Origin: Candidatus Bruticola papionis | GTDB lineage: Bacteria; Vulcanimicrobiota; Xenobia; Xenobiales; Xenobiaceae | Assembly: GCA_002407045.1 (NCBI GenBank) | Contig: DHKB01000011.1 | Location: 1-64,000 of the forward strand | DNA length: 64,000 nt | Direction: 5' to 3' | Shown here: in pieces, positions 25,861 to 34,532 of the stretch | Position numbering within the stretch: position 1 is the stretch's first letter | Layout of the letters: the number at the start of each line of letters is the position of its first letter | The notes under the pieces: model-generated | The model's database searches: none | What the model was told of the DNA's origin: nothing | The model's input: only the letters and a program-made list of their open reading frames with translations | Made by a program: the position numbers and the translations under genes

Positions 25861-27933
25861 GTGAACATTTATTCCACAGAAAAGATTCGCAATATTGGCT
25901 TGTTCGGCCACCAGGGAGCCGGCAAAACTTCTTTAGCCGAAGCTTTGCTTTATTGCTCCGGCGTTATTGACAGACTCGGTAAAGTCGAAAATGGCAACAC
26001 TGTCGCCGACTTTGATCCCGACGAAATCAAACGCGCTATGAGTGTATTTTCCGCCGTAGTTCCTATCGAGTGGAAAGAAAATAAAGTAAACATTATCGAC
26101 ACCCCAGGATTCTTTGACTTCGTGTCTGAGAGTCTCGGCGCCCTCAGAGTTGTCGACTGCGCCATTTTGGTAGCTGCTGCCAACTCCGGCACCGAAGTCG
26201 GTATGGAAAAAATTTGGGATTCTTGTGAAGCTCGTTCCAAAGCTCGCATCATGTTCGTCAACAAGATGGACAAAGAGAATGCCAACTTCCATCACTTAAT
26301 GGATGAAGCCAAAGAGAAGCTCAAGGGCGCTCGCGTAGTACCTATCCAGCTTCCTATCGGCGCTGCTGAGAATTTCAGCGGTGTAGTAGACTTAATCGAT
26401 CAGAAAGCCTACTCTTTTGACGCTAAGGGCGTACCCACCGAAATTGAAATTCCCGCCGACATGGCTGACGAAGTAGAAGAGCATCGTGAGCAACTCGTAG
26501 AGGCCGCTGCTGAAGCTACCGACGAGCTCACCGAAAAATTCTTTGAGGCCATGGAACTCTCTACCGAAGAGATTAAAACCGGTCTCAAGATCTTAATTGC
26601 TAACGGTTCCGTAGTTCCCGCTCTGTGCGGTTCTTCCGTAACTCTCAAAGGCATTAGCTTATTAGCCGACGCCGTTGTCAATTACGCTCCCGCTCCCACT
26701 GCCGTTTCTGTGGCTAAAGATGCCGATGGCAACGATGTAGAAATTGCTGCCGATTCCAAGGCTCCTGCCGTAGCTCTTATCTTTAAAACCAGCTCCGACC
26801 CCTACGTAGGAAAGATTTCCTATATGCGCGTCTTCGCCGGAACTTTACGTCCCGATACCACCTTGCATAACTTAGCTCGCGGTATCGACGAAAAGATCGG
26901 CAATTTGCTCTCCATTCGCGGTAAGAGCCAAGAGAAAATCTCCGAAGCTCCCGCTGGTGATATCGTGGCCGTAGGTCGTTTAGGTGCTTCCGCTACCGGC
27001 GACACCCTTTGCGACGCTTCTCGCAAAGTCACTCTTCCTGGATTAGATTTGCCTCGTCCTTTCTTCTCCAGAGCCATCAGAGCCAAGTCCAAGGCTGACG
27101 AAGATAAGCTTTCCGCTAACTTGCAGCGCTTGCTCCAAGAAGATCCTACCCTCGAACTCGAGCGCGTGGAAGAGACTCACCAGAGCATTATCACCGGTAT
27201 CGGTGATGTTCAGCTCGACCTTTGCGTAGAGCGCCTCAAGAGAATGGGTGTGGACGTAGAGCTTTACGCCCGCAAGATTCCTTATCGTGAGACCCTCAAA
27301 GGTAAAGTTTCCGAAGAATACCGCCACAAGAAGCAAGCTGGTGGTCGCGGCCAGTTCGGTCAGGTAGCCATTGAAATTAGCGGTCTTCCTTCCGGCAGCG
27401 GTTTCGTCTTTGAAGACAACATCGTCGGCGGCGTAGTTTCCAAGAACTACATCCCCGCTGTAGAAAAAGGCGTACGCAAAGCTATGGAAAGCGGTATTTT
27501 GGCTGGCAACCCCGTAGTTGACGTAAAAGTTCGCCTCTACGACGGTAAGATGCACGAAGTAGACTCTTCCGATATGGCCTTCCAAATTGCCGGTATGCAA
27601 GCTTTCAAGAACGGCGCTCCTAAAGCTAAGCCCGTCATCTTAGAGCCTATCGTCAACGTTGAAGTTACCGTTCCCGATTCCTATATGGGCGACGTAATCG
27701 GCGACCTCAACTCCAAGCGCGGTCGTATCAGCGGTATGGATCCTATTGGTAACGGTTTGCAATGCATTAAGGCCCAGGTTCCTTTGGCCGAAATGCAGCG
27801 CTACGCTATCGACTTACGCAGTATCACCCAGGGTCGCGGCTCCTTCATTATGGAATTTGACCACTACGAAGAGACCCCGCCTATGGTAGCCGAGCAAGTA
27901 ATTGCCGAAGCTAAGGCTGCTGCTGAGAAATAG
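25861..27933 (+). CDS. Elongation factor G paralogue (EF-G-2 type)
   Basis: The 690-residue protein has all five EF-G domains. The P-loop is GHQGAGKTS (residues 16-24) and G4 is NKMD. G2 reads RAMSVFSA instead of RGITI, and G3 reads DTPGFFDF, with Phe84 in place of the catalytic His of DTPGHVDF. Domain IV (KKQAGGRGQFGQVAIEISGL) and domain V (MGDVIGDLNSKRGRISGMD) are intact. These features fit the EF-G-2 subfamily found beside canonical FusA in several phyla; its role is not settled. Start is GTG with GGAGGG upstream. Strong codon bias suggests abundant expression. Two tandem terminators follow. Confidence 0.88.
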   Translation: MNIYSTEKIRNIGLFGHQGAGKTSLAEALLYCSGVIDRLGKVENGNTVADFDPDEIKRAMSVFSAVVPIEWKENKVNIIDTPGFFDFVSESLGALRVVDCAILVAAANSGTEVGMEKIWDSCEARSKARIMFVNKMDKENANFHHLMDEAKEKLKGARVVPIQLPIGAAENFSGVVDLIDQKAYSFDAKGVPTEIEIPADMADEVEEHREQLVEAAAEATDELTEKFFEAMELSTEEIKTGLKILIANGSVVPALCGSSVTLKGISLLADAVVNYAPAPTAVSVAKDADGNDVEIAADSKAPAVALIFKTSSDPYVGKISYMRVFAGTLRPDTTLHNLARGIDEKIGNLLSIRGKSQEKISEAPAGDIVAVGRLGASATGDTLCDASRKVTLPGLDLPRPFFSRAIRAKSKADEDKLSANLQRLLQEDPTLELERVEETHQSIITGIGDVQLDLCVERLKRMGVDVELYARKIPYRETLKGKVSEEYRHKKQAGGRGQFGQVAIEISGLPSGSGFVFEDNIVGGVVSKNYIPAVEKGVRKAMESGILAGNPVVDVKVRLYDGKMHEVDSSDMAFQIAGMQAFKNGAPKAKPVILEPIVNVEVTVPDSYMGDVIGDLNSKRGRISGMDPIGNGLQCIKAQVPLAEMQRYAIDLRSITQGRGSFIMEFDHYEETPPMVAEQVIAEAKAAAEK

Positions 27934-27951
27934 TTTTGCGATAAATAAGAC

Positions 27952-27995
27952 AATGAAGTTTCCCCTTTTTCCCTAGAGGTTGGGGAAACTTCATT
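27952..27995 (+). terminator. Hairpin after the EF-G paralogue
   Basis: A perfect 14-bp stem, 27952-27965 with 27982-27995, is followed by TGTT. It is the first of two tandem terminator-like hairpins. Confidence 0.7.
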
Positions 27996-28033
27996 TGTTA
28001 AGGCGAGACTATCTTTTGCTTTTTAGCAAATAC

Positions 28034-28080
28034 AGCCCGGCCACTTAGGTATCTGAGTTTAGGCCGGGCTCGTTTTGTTT
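28034..28080 (+). terminator. Second terminator after the EF-G paralogue
   Basis: AGCCCGGCC (28034-28042) pairs with GGCCGGGCT (28062-28070), followed by CGTTTTGTTT. Confidence 0.8.
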
Positions 28081-28233
28081 TAGCCATGCGATCGTATGGT
28101 TATAGCAAATTTTAACTTTTCACTCGACACGTGGTAAGATTCGCCATTTTTAGCACGAAGGTTCCCTGGCAATTTAGCTTGCGGGAACATTTAATAATAT
28201 AAAATTTTAGCAGTATCTATTGCCAGGAGGTAA

Positions 28234-29835
28234 ATGGTGAGGCACGGATTAGGCATTGCCATCTTTTCAGTTCTATCAGCGGTATCTCTCTCAGTAATCG
28301 GTTGCGGAGGCACAGGCAGCGGTATGGGCGTGCTGGAACCCTTCCCCACCGGTACTAGCTCCACTCCCACTGGAACCTCTACTCCGGTTCCTCCTACTCC
28401 CGACGAGCCAGACAACGTAGCTTACGATGTCGTCAATAACAAAGATCTTCGCAATCCTGTTTATCAATATGTAGACGACAGCAACAATGTTTACACTGTT
28501 CAAGGCTTCACTGTCGGCGCTACGGGCATGAGCGATCAACAGTGCAAATATAGACTTTTGAAATATAGCACCACCGACAAAGAGGCCGATCCTCAGGAAG
28601 TTACTATAAATATTCGCAATGCTAACGGCGGTTATACCAAAGGTGATTTAGCCAACCCCTACTATATCACTGGTATTATTGACAGCATGGGCACCGTAGA
28701 GGACAGAACTGACGATCGTCTCTATTTAGCCGTCACCGATTTGGGCACCACCAAAGCCGTCTATTTGATGGATCTTGGTGCTCGCGCAGAAGGTTGGAAA
28801 GAAGCTAGAGCCGTCAACGTATTTGACTGTGGAACTAATTTAAAAGCGACTTGTCCTCTGACTTGTTCATTTGGCAGCAGCAGTTTCAATCGCGAAGAAG
28901 ATGCTATCAACACCCTCTTCTACACCGATTATTCAGATACAGGCACAGTTAAGTTTATCGCTTTTGACGAAAAAATCTTTAATAATGGCAAGCCAACAGA
29001 CAAACTGAGTGGCAACGTTGCTAATTGCGGTAATGTCTTTACTGACTTGACCTTGAACTACCCCGCCGTAATAAAAGCCAACGAGGGCCCCTGGGTAACC
29101 GTAACTTGCCAAGGTAACAGTAGAGTTTACTTCTTTGCCAACAATGACAGCTTGACTGATTTCAAAGGCGATAGCAAGTACCCCTTAGCCAACGTGCCTA
29201 AATATGTGAACTACATTCAGCCTGAAAATGCACACCTTGATTTACAAAATCCCTATGATTTTGCCTGGGCTTCTGGTGTAGCTGATAATGAAGGAGAAGA
29301 AAGCCAGTATCTGACTATTGCCAGCGGTTTTGCTTTAGATAAATATGGCAAAGCCAGCTCTGCTTACGATAAAGGCGCCCTTTGGATTTACAAATTTGAT
29401 AGCACAAAGTATGCTGACAGTTTGCAAAACTTACGCAACAACGACGGTGAGTACACCCTTATCCTCGATGAGTTGCAATACCCAGTTAACGTTACCTTTA
29501 CCAATCCTTTGGATCAGAGTGACAAACGTTATTTAGATATTGCCTATTTAACTACCGGAACTAGCACCAGTTACAATGTCAAAGATTTGCGAGGCACGCT
29601 TAGTTTCTGCCGCTACGATGCTAAGAGCAAAAAGCTTGTCAACAAATCTGATGTTGATCTCTTGGAAAAGATTGCTGATCCTTTCGGTTTGGTAGCTCTT
29701 CCCGGTACCTTGGCAGAAAGCTCATATCCCGTTCAGTTCTTGTTTACCACTCACTGGAACTGGAATATCGACTTTACTGAAAAGAGCCATATCTACTCTT
29801 ACAGTAAAACAATCAATTTGGAAGCTGGCGAATAA
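28234..29835 (+). CDS. Lipoprotein of unknown function
   Basis: The protein has 533 residues with a textbook SD (AGGAGGTAA). The signal peptide ends in a lipobox VIGC at about residue 24, so it is probably a lipid-anchored protein. A Gly/Thr/Ser/Pro linker (TGTSSTPTGTSTPVPPTPDE) follows. The mature part, about 440 residues, has recurring strand-rich segments (YLAVTDLGTTKAVYLMDLGA, WVTVTCQGNSRVYFFANNDS, LWIYKFDSTKY) that suggest a beta-propeller or similar. No catalytic motif is recognised. It is monocistronic with a terminator downstream. Confidence 0.7.
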   Translation: MVRHGLGIAIFSVLSAVSLSVIGCGGTGSGMGVLEPFPTGTSSTPTGTSTPVPPTPDEPDNVAYDVVNNKDLRNPVYQYVDDSNNVYTVQGFTVGATGMSDQQCKYRLLKYSTTDKEADPQEVTINIRNANGGYTKGDLANPYYITGIIDSMGTVEDRTDDRLYLAVTDLGTTKAVYLMDLGARAEGWKEARAVNVFDCGTNLKATCPLTCSFGSSSFNREEDAINTLFYTDYSDTGTVKFIAFDEKIFNNGKPTDKLSGNVANCGNVFTDLTLNYPAVIKANEGPWVTVTCQGNSRVYFFANNDSLTDFKGDSKYPLANVPKYVNYIQPENAHLDLQNPYDFAWASGVADNEGEESQYLTIASGFALDKYGKASSAYDKGALWIYKFDSTKYADSLQNLRNNDGEYTLILDELQYPVNVTFTNPLDQSDKRYLDIAYLTTGTSTSYNVKDLRGTLSFCRYDAKSKKLVNKSDVDLLEKIADPFGLVALPGTLAESSYPVQFLFTTHWNWNIDFTEKSHIYSYSKTINLEAGE

Positions 29836-29868
29836 ATAGTTCGAAATTTCGAATTATTTCTGACATCT

Positions 29869-29914
29869 AAGAGCGCTCTTCCTCCCCAAAAAAGAGGCGA
29901 GCGCTCTTGCTTTA
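29869..29914 (+). terminator. Terminator after the lipoprotein gene
   Basis: AAGAGCGCTC (29869-29878) pairs perfectly with GAGCGCTCTT (29899-29908), then GCTTTA. A near-perfect palindrome centred at 29846 (TTCGAAATTTCGAA core) lies just before it, directly after the stop codon. Confidence 0.7.
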
Positions 29915-30147
29915 TGCCGATTTTAAGATTCAATTAAGCAAAAAGGAAGAATTAGCCCCTTACAAAACTTAGTATTAACCCTAGATTATTAAATTTTTAG
30001 TGGGATAATACGTAAATTAGTATAATCTTACGTTGTAGCGTTTTTTGCCATAGGTTAAGACAAGGATCTTTAGCTAAATGGCTTCCCTCGAAAACGCGAT
30101 TCAGATAGATGCAAGATGCGGCGTGATGCTGCCTAAGAGAGAGAGCT
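29915..30147. other. Intergenic region, no gene seen
   Basis: The stretch is AT-rich and holds no supported ORF. The upstream elements of the next gene must lie here; its SD (AGAGAGAGC) is at the right end. Confidence 0.4.
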
Positions 30148-30843
30148 ATGGTAAAATTTGTTAAAATTATAGTAGTTTTTGCAGTATTGCTGTGGGTTGT
30201 CAACATGTTCTTCGGTTCCGATACGAACACGGGCTCATTTGTTGGCAAAAGGGATGTGACAGCCCTCTTCTCTAAAGACTTAGCCCAAAAAGTAAAGCAA
30301 GGCCACCTCGTTATCGTAGATAAAGACGAAAGTGACAAATACATCCAAGAAGATTTGGCCACCCACGACTTGGTAAAAGCTATGACTTTTGCTCGTTATA
30401 AGAGCGAAGTTCTGGAGCAGCCTCTTTACATAGAAAATGAGAAGACCTTCGGCGACAGTGCGGTAGTAGCGAAAGTAGATCCTTCAGATCGCCAAGCTTG
30501 GCAGCATTTAGTGCTTTTGGAAATTGATCTTAAGGCTGCCTACGAAAAGCGCAACCCCAAAGACTTGGACGGCTACATGAGCGAAAAAGCTCTCGACGTC
30601 AAACGCGTTCCCCAAACTATGCAAGAGTTTATTGCCAAATATCCCAACTCTTTTGTAGTGACTACAGCTTTGGCCCACATCGAGTATAGCCTTTGCGACG
30701 CTCAAAATAAGGCTACACAAGCCATCCAAATTTATGACAAACTGGCTGCCAAGTATCCTAACAGCGAAGTCCTGAAAGAATACTTACCCCAGTATAAAGA
30801 GAGAGCTGCTGCCAAGCTTTCCAGTAAAGTGGCTATGCTCTAG
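30148..30843 (+). CDS. Membrane-anchored protein with TPR-like C-terminus, unknown
   Basis: The protein has 231 residues. One N-terminal hydrophobic segment (IIVVFAVLLWVVNMFF, residues 7-22) acts as an uncleaved anchor or signal. The rest is soluble, with a helical C-terminal half containing KYPNSFVVTTALAHIEYSLC and KYPNSEVLKEYLPQYKERAA, repeats of the KYPNS type common in TPR/outer-membrane assembly lipoproteins. Family not recognised. It converges on the superoxide reductase gene and shares its terminator. Confidence 0.65.
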   Translation: MVKFVKIIVVFAVLLWVVNMFFGSDTNTGSFVGKRDVTALFSKDLAQKVKQGHLVIVDKDESDKYIQEDLATHDLVKAMTFARYKSEVLEQPLYIENEKTFGDSAVVAKVDPSDRQAWQHLVLLEIDLKAAYEKRNPKDLDGYMSEKALDVKRVPQTMQEFIAKYPNSFVVTTALAHIEYSLCDAQNKATQAIQIYDKLAAKYPNSEVLKEYLPQYKERAAAKLSSKVAML

Positions 30844-30862
30844 TCAGTGTAGAAAAAAAATT

Positions 30863-30910
30863 ATCAATAAAAAAAGACCATCCACAAAAGGATGGTCTTT
30901 TTTTATTGAT
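30863..30910. terminator. Very strong bidirectional terminator
   Basis: A perfect 21-bp stem (30863-30883 with 30890-30910) has a 6-base loop, with A7 and T7 runs built into the arms. It serves both convergent genes. Confidence 0.95.
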
Positions 30911-30965
30911 AAGCTAAAACAGTTTTGATAACTTCAAAGGCTGTCAAAAGATATTTTGCAAGAAG

Positions 30966-31343
30966 CTAGATATCAGCCACCCACAAACCGTGCAAGTTAC
31001 AATAAGCATAAACACGCACAGGCTTGTCGTCTACCAATTCAAAAACGACTTTAGGCTCTTCGCCGGGTTTTATAGTCTTGCGCTGGCCGCCTTTTTCTGT
31101 TTCCAAGTAGACCCAGGGAATGTAATGCGTAGGAATAGAAGGATGCAATACGCTGCCAACTTGGACTTCTACACGGTTGCCTTTAATTGTAACAGCCGGA
31201 ACGTGCTTTTCTTTAGAAGCGTCTACAGAACCAGCTTCAAGGCGCTCCATAGGATGACCATTACATACTAATTCAGCCTTAATTGGCTCCATGGCTCCAA
31301 CAATAGCTCCGCACTCACGACAAATATAGAATTCTCTACCCAT
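30966..31343 (-). CDS. Superoxide reductase (desulfoferrodoxin family) with incomplete N-terminal iron site
   Basis: The protein has 125 residues from the ATG at 31343; GGAGG is upstream at 13 bases, and an upstream GTG sits too close to it. The catalytic domain is complete: EKHVP (Glu45, Lys46, His47), HP (His67), HY (His73) and YCNLHGLW (Cys115, His118), the Fe(His)4Cys site that reduces superoxide to peroxide without making oxygen. The N-terminal desulforedoxin domain has CREC (Cys8, Cys11) but VCNG where active centre I has VCCG, leaving three of four cysteines. It points to an anaerobic or microaerobic lifestyle. Gene order gives no redox partner. Confidence 0.92.
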   Translation of the reverse strand: MGREFYICRECGAIVGAMEPIKAELVCNGHPMERLEAGSVDASKEKHVPAVTIKGNRVEVQVGSVLHPSIPTHYIPWVYLETEKGGQRKTIKPGEEPKVVFELVDDKPVRVYAYCNLHGLWVADI

Positions 31344-31455
31344 ATTATCTACCACACCTCCTTAAAGCATAAAAGCCTACGGCTTTATCTCTTCCCCCAC
31401 ACTCTAACTATTTAAGCACTTGCGCACATAACCTTCATTTTTTTGCAATTTATTA

Positions 31456-32271
31456 TCAAATAAAGATGCGTTTCCACCAAGGCAAATTGGCTCTGCGCTC
31501 AGCATCCTCCAACCTAACAGCCAGCTGGTTAGCCCTCATTTCGGCTTCTTTCTTACTCTCATTGGCTACTTCAATTTTAGCTCCCAAACGCAAAATTTCA
31601 CGTTGAGCTTCATCTAAATCTTTAACCATAGCCTGAAGCTTTTCGTCTTTTTCTTTATCCTTCTGAGTACCATCAGTTAAAAGGCGCTGTACTTGTTCCA
31701 GTTGGCTTTGCATATAGCCAAGACGCATAACAGCTGCTTCATGACGCTCTAAAGGTACACTGGTAGGGAAATTGGGCTCGGGAGCAGGTTCGGCATTTTG
31801 AGTTTCTTCTCCAGAAGCATCATCTTCAGGTTCCTCAGAAGCTTCTATATACTCAAAAGAAGCTGCCGAAGGCTTGTCTTCCGCAACATTTTTAGCCTCA
31901 TTTTCGCTTTCTTTGGCTAACTCATCTCTACCCAAAGACATACTTTCCAGATTGTCTTCAAAATAGTCTTCCCTACTGCGCCTAGCCCCACGTACACGCG
32001 TCCAAGCTCCAGAAGTGCTATTGTTATTTCCGTCTAAAAATTTGGCAACTTCACTTTCGGGAATACGTACTCCACCTCTACCTACGCCCTCTTGAGAGGC
32101 CACTCGCCCCTGACTTACGTAACGATAGACTTGGCGCTCGGTTTTTCCTATAGCGGCTGCGAACTCTGTTACCGAAAGAAGTCGATTACTATTTGATTCT
32201 GTTGTCGATACGCTATTCATAACCCGCGCAACATTGTACAAAAAGAACGGTCTTTCCTTCCCTGAGGCCAT
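31456..32271 (-). CDS. Excisionase-like HTH protein with long coiled coil
   Basis: The protein has up to 271 residues. An HTH_17/excisionase-type domain lies near 28-85 (LLSVTEFAAAIGKTERQVYR, YVSQGRVASQEG, then GVRIPESEVAKFL). An acidic, probably disordered stretch (about 100-175) follows, then a coiled coil (about 180-260, SQLEQVQRLLTDGTQKDKEK and on). It ends in LPWWKRIFI, a short aromatic/basic tail that recurs in HTH-plus-coiled-coil proteins. The start is uncertain: the first ATG lacks a SD and MNSVSTT, 17 codons in, is also possible. It is probably a DNA-binding regulator or nucleoid-type protein; the target is unknown. Confidence 0.6.
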   Translation of the reverse strand: MASGKERPFFLYNVARVMNSVSTTESNSNRLLSVTEFAAAIGKTERQVYRYVSQGRVASQEGVGRGGVRIPESEVAKFLDGNNNSTSGAWTRVRGARRSREDYFEDNLESMSLGRDELAKESENEAKNVAEDKPSAASFEYIEASEEPEDDASGEETQNAEPAPEPNFPTSVPLERHEAAVMRLGYMQSQLEQVQRLLTDGTQKDKEKDEKLQAMVKDLDEAQREILRLGAKIEVANESKKEAEMRANQLAVRLEDAERRANLPWWKRIFI

Positions 32272-32542
32272 CTAGGCCAGCTCAAAAACTACGACCAAGC
32301 CGAGCTTTTTTTGACTACCAATGTAAAGAGTTCATGGTAATCATTCCGCACATTTAATTAAGCAAAAGGTGGAGATAAACGTAAATTGTAAGCACAATCA
32401 TACTTTTGTTGACATAATGTTCACATTTTAAATAAGAATTGACGTCTATCTAATGATAATATGATTAGGAAGTTGTTTTGTAAAAGATTACTACTGAGAA
32501 TCAATCTCATTAGTTCTCCCGCTACTGAAAGGAGTTTCACTA

Positions 32543-33844
32543 ATGGAAATTCGTCCAACTATGAGCGCTCCTACTTCGCAGATTTACACCAGTGCGAAGT
32601 CCGCTCCTACCCAGGCCCCCGTTGAGAAGCAGCCCGAAGAAACCTTCGTCGCTTCCTCTAACAACGGTCCTGTCAACTTAATCATCACCAACAGCGACAA
32701 AGCTAAGTTGGAAGAGATGCGCGCTTCTATTCTCGCTCAGAACCCCGAGAACCAAGTAACCGCCGAGCTTCCTTTGGTAAACGGCTTTGCTGTAACCGTC
32801 AACCCTTCCGCCGACGGTACCCTTCTTCCCAACTTGGCTAAAGCCAACGAAGAAGGCAACAGAATTTTCATGGATGCCCAGATTGGCATTCCTAAAAACG
32901 AGATGGTGGAGCTCGAGGACACTTTCCGTCCTTTGATGGATAATGCCAACGTCACTTTAGGCGTAGACAAACTCCACGATCAGGGTATCACCGGTAAGGG
33001 CGTAACCGTATGCGTTATCGACACCGGTATTGCTCAGCACCCCGACTTCGAAGGTCGTATCGTTGGCTTCAAAGATATGGTCAACGGCCGCACCGAGCCC
33101 TATGACGATCAGGGCCACGGCACTCACTGCACCGGTATCTGCGCCGGTAGCGGTAAGACCTCCAAGGGCAAATACACCGGCGTAGCTCCCGAAGCCAATA
33201 TCGTCGGCGTAAAAGTTTTGGACCGCAACGGTTCCGGTTCTCTCTCCAACGTTATCAAAGGCGTACAATGGGCTGTTGAGAACAAAGATAAATTAGACAT
33301 CGACGTCATCAGCATGTCTTTGGGCGGCTACGTTTCCCAGAGCTACAAAGATGACCCCGTAGTACAAGCTGTTGAAGCCGCTCACGCTGCTGGTATCAGC
33401 TGCGTAGTAGCCGCCGGTAACGAAGGCCCCGGCTCCGGCACCATCGGTTCTCCCGGTAACGCTCCTCACGCCATCACCGTAGGCGCTTTGGACGACAAGG
33501 GCACCGAAGATCGTTCCGACGACGATTTGGCTTACTTCTCCAGCCGTGGTCCCAGCCGCATCGACAAGCTCGAGAAACCCGACATCTTAGCTCCTGGCGT
33601 AGACATCACCGCTGCTTCCCACAAGGGTAAAGGTTATGTAACTATGTCTGGTACCTCCATGGCCACTCCTTTCGCCGCCGGCGTAGACGTGCTCATGCAC
33701 CAGGTAAAACCCAACATCAGCCCCGATCAGGTCAAAGAGATCATGATGAAGAATGCTGATGCTCTCGAAGGCGTAAGCAAATTCGAGCAAGGTAAAGGCG
33801 TTATCGATCCTCAAGAGAACATCGAGTTCTTGCTTGGTAAGTAA
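32543..33844 (+). CDS. Subtilisin-like serine protease (S8), no Sec signal, very strong codon bias
   Basis: The protein has 433 residues with GGAG upstream. The catalytic triad is complete: Asp160 (CVIDTGIAQHP), His192 (GHGTHCTG) and Ser372 (GTSMATPFAAG), with the oxyanion Asn293 (AAGNEGP). Residues about 40-135 look like an inhibitor-type propeptide (VNLIITNSDKAKLEEMRASI). The first 35 residues are Ser/Thr/Pro/Gln-rich with no hydrophobic core, so Sec export is unlikely. Codon choice is as biased as in gap and the EF-G paralogue, suggesting very high expression. It could be an intracellular subtilase or leave by another route. It has its own promoter region (TTGACA near 32410) and a terminator. 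Confidence 0.92.
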   Translation: MEIRPTMSAPTSQIYTSAKSAPTQAPVEKQPEETFVASSNNGPVNLIITNSDKAKLEEMRASILAQNPENQVTAELPLVNGFAVTVNPSADGTLLPNLAKANEEGNRIFMDAQIGIPKNEMVELEDTFRPLMDNANVTLGVDKLHDQGITGKGVTVCVIDTGIAQHPDFEGRIVGFKDMVNGRTEPYDDQGHGTHCTGICAGSGKTSKGKYTGVAPEANIVGVKVLDRNGSGSLSNVIKGVQWAVENKDKLDIDVISMSLGGYVSQSYKDDPVVQAVEAAHAAGISCVVAAGNEGPGSGTIGSPGNAPHAITVGALDDKGTEDRSDDDLAYFSSRGPSRIDKLEKPDILAPGVDITAASHKGKGYVTMSGTSMATPFAAGVDVLMHQVKPNISPDQVKEIMMKNADALEGVSKFEQGKGVIDPQENIEFLLGK

Positions 33845-33880
33845 TAGCCTAACCGCTAAGGCAGCTTAGGCTGCCGTCTT

Positions 33881-33924
33881 AAAAAAAGAAGAGGCAATCT
33901 TAAACAGGGTTGCCTCTTTTTTTT
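33881..33924 (+). terminator. Terminator after the subtilase gene
   Basis: AGAGGCAA pairs with TTGCCTCT, with flanking A and T8 runs. A second stem AGCCTAA/TTAGGCT lies just before it at about 33846-33874. Confidence 0.85.
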
Positions 33925-34021
33925 ACTTTATTTCATATAGTCTGAAGCGAATTGTCATTTTTAGATTTCTTAGATTTTTGCTTTATTTGTTGCCAAAAAT
34001 CACCTTCAATTTAAAACACAA

Positions 34022-34053
34022 ATAGCCCCGACTCTAAAACAAGCCGGAGCTAT
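34022..34053 (-). terminator. Terminator downstream of secG
   Basis: On the minus strand, ATAGCTCCGGC pairs imperfectly with GTCGGGGCTAT and is followed by TTGTGTTTT. Confidence 0.6.
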
Positions 34054-34128
34054 CTCAATTCTGCAGCCTTTCAAAATATTAGCCTAAAAATACGCTAAAT
34101 AAAAAGAAAGTCTAGAGCTAGACGTCTA

Positions 34129-34503
34129 TTAGTGCTGCTGCAAAACGTAAGAAACGAGAATAGAGAGAACAACAAAAGCAATGGCAAAATAATTGCCAGC
34201 AGTCTTTAAGTTTTCCTCAAAGCTCTTTTTGCCCTGATATTTGTGGTCGACAGCAGAACTTCCACCGCCCAGCATACCTTGTAAGCCGCCCTGTTTTTGC
34301 TCTTGGCTCATAACAATACCAGTTAAGCAAAGGCAAACCATCAAATAGCAAAACATCAATATATACTGCACAACATTCAGCTTCATAACAGCAGGAGCAG
34401 AAGCAGCAGCATCAGGAGCGGCGGCAGCGGTAGCAGCGGCGGCTCCTCCAGGCACAGCTTGGCCCAAGAAAGACCAAATGCTCAAACAGACGTCTAAATA
34501 CAT
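34129..34503 (-). CDS. secG: Preprotein translocase subunit SecG
   Basis: The protein has 124 residues, longer than typical SecG because of an Ala/Pro-rich insert (about 18-38) after a short N-terminal segment. The SecG core is clear: a first helix VVQYILMFCYLMVCLCLTGI, the cytoplasmic loop VMSQEQKQGGLQGMLGGGSS, and a second helix FAIAFVVLSILVSYVL. SecG stimulates SecYEG translocation in the inner membrane. It is the last gene of the pgk-tpiA-secG cluster, a conserved arrangement in many bacteria. Confidence 0.88.
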   Translation of the reverse strand: MYLDVCLSIWSFLGQAVPGGAAAATAAAAPDAAASAPAVMKLNVVQYILMFCYLMVCLCLTGIVMSQEQKQGGLQGMLGGGSSAVDHKYQGKKSFEENLKTAGNYFAIAFVVLSILVSYVLQQH

Positions 34504-34532
34504 TATTCCAATTCCTAATCCAAAAGTAAGAA

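Noticed and set aside
27043..27600. Minus-strand ORF of 185 codons antisense to the EF-G paralogue
   Set aside because: EF-G domains are clear on the plus strand and codon bias favours open antisense frames; nothing supports expression.
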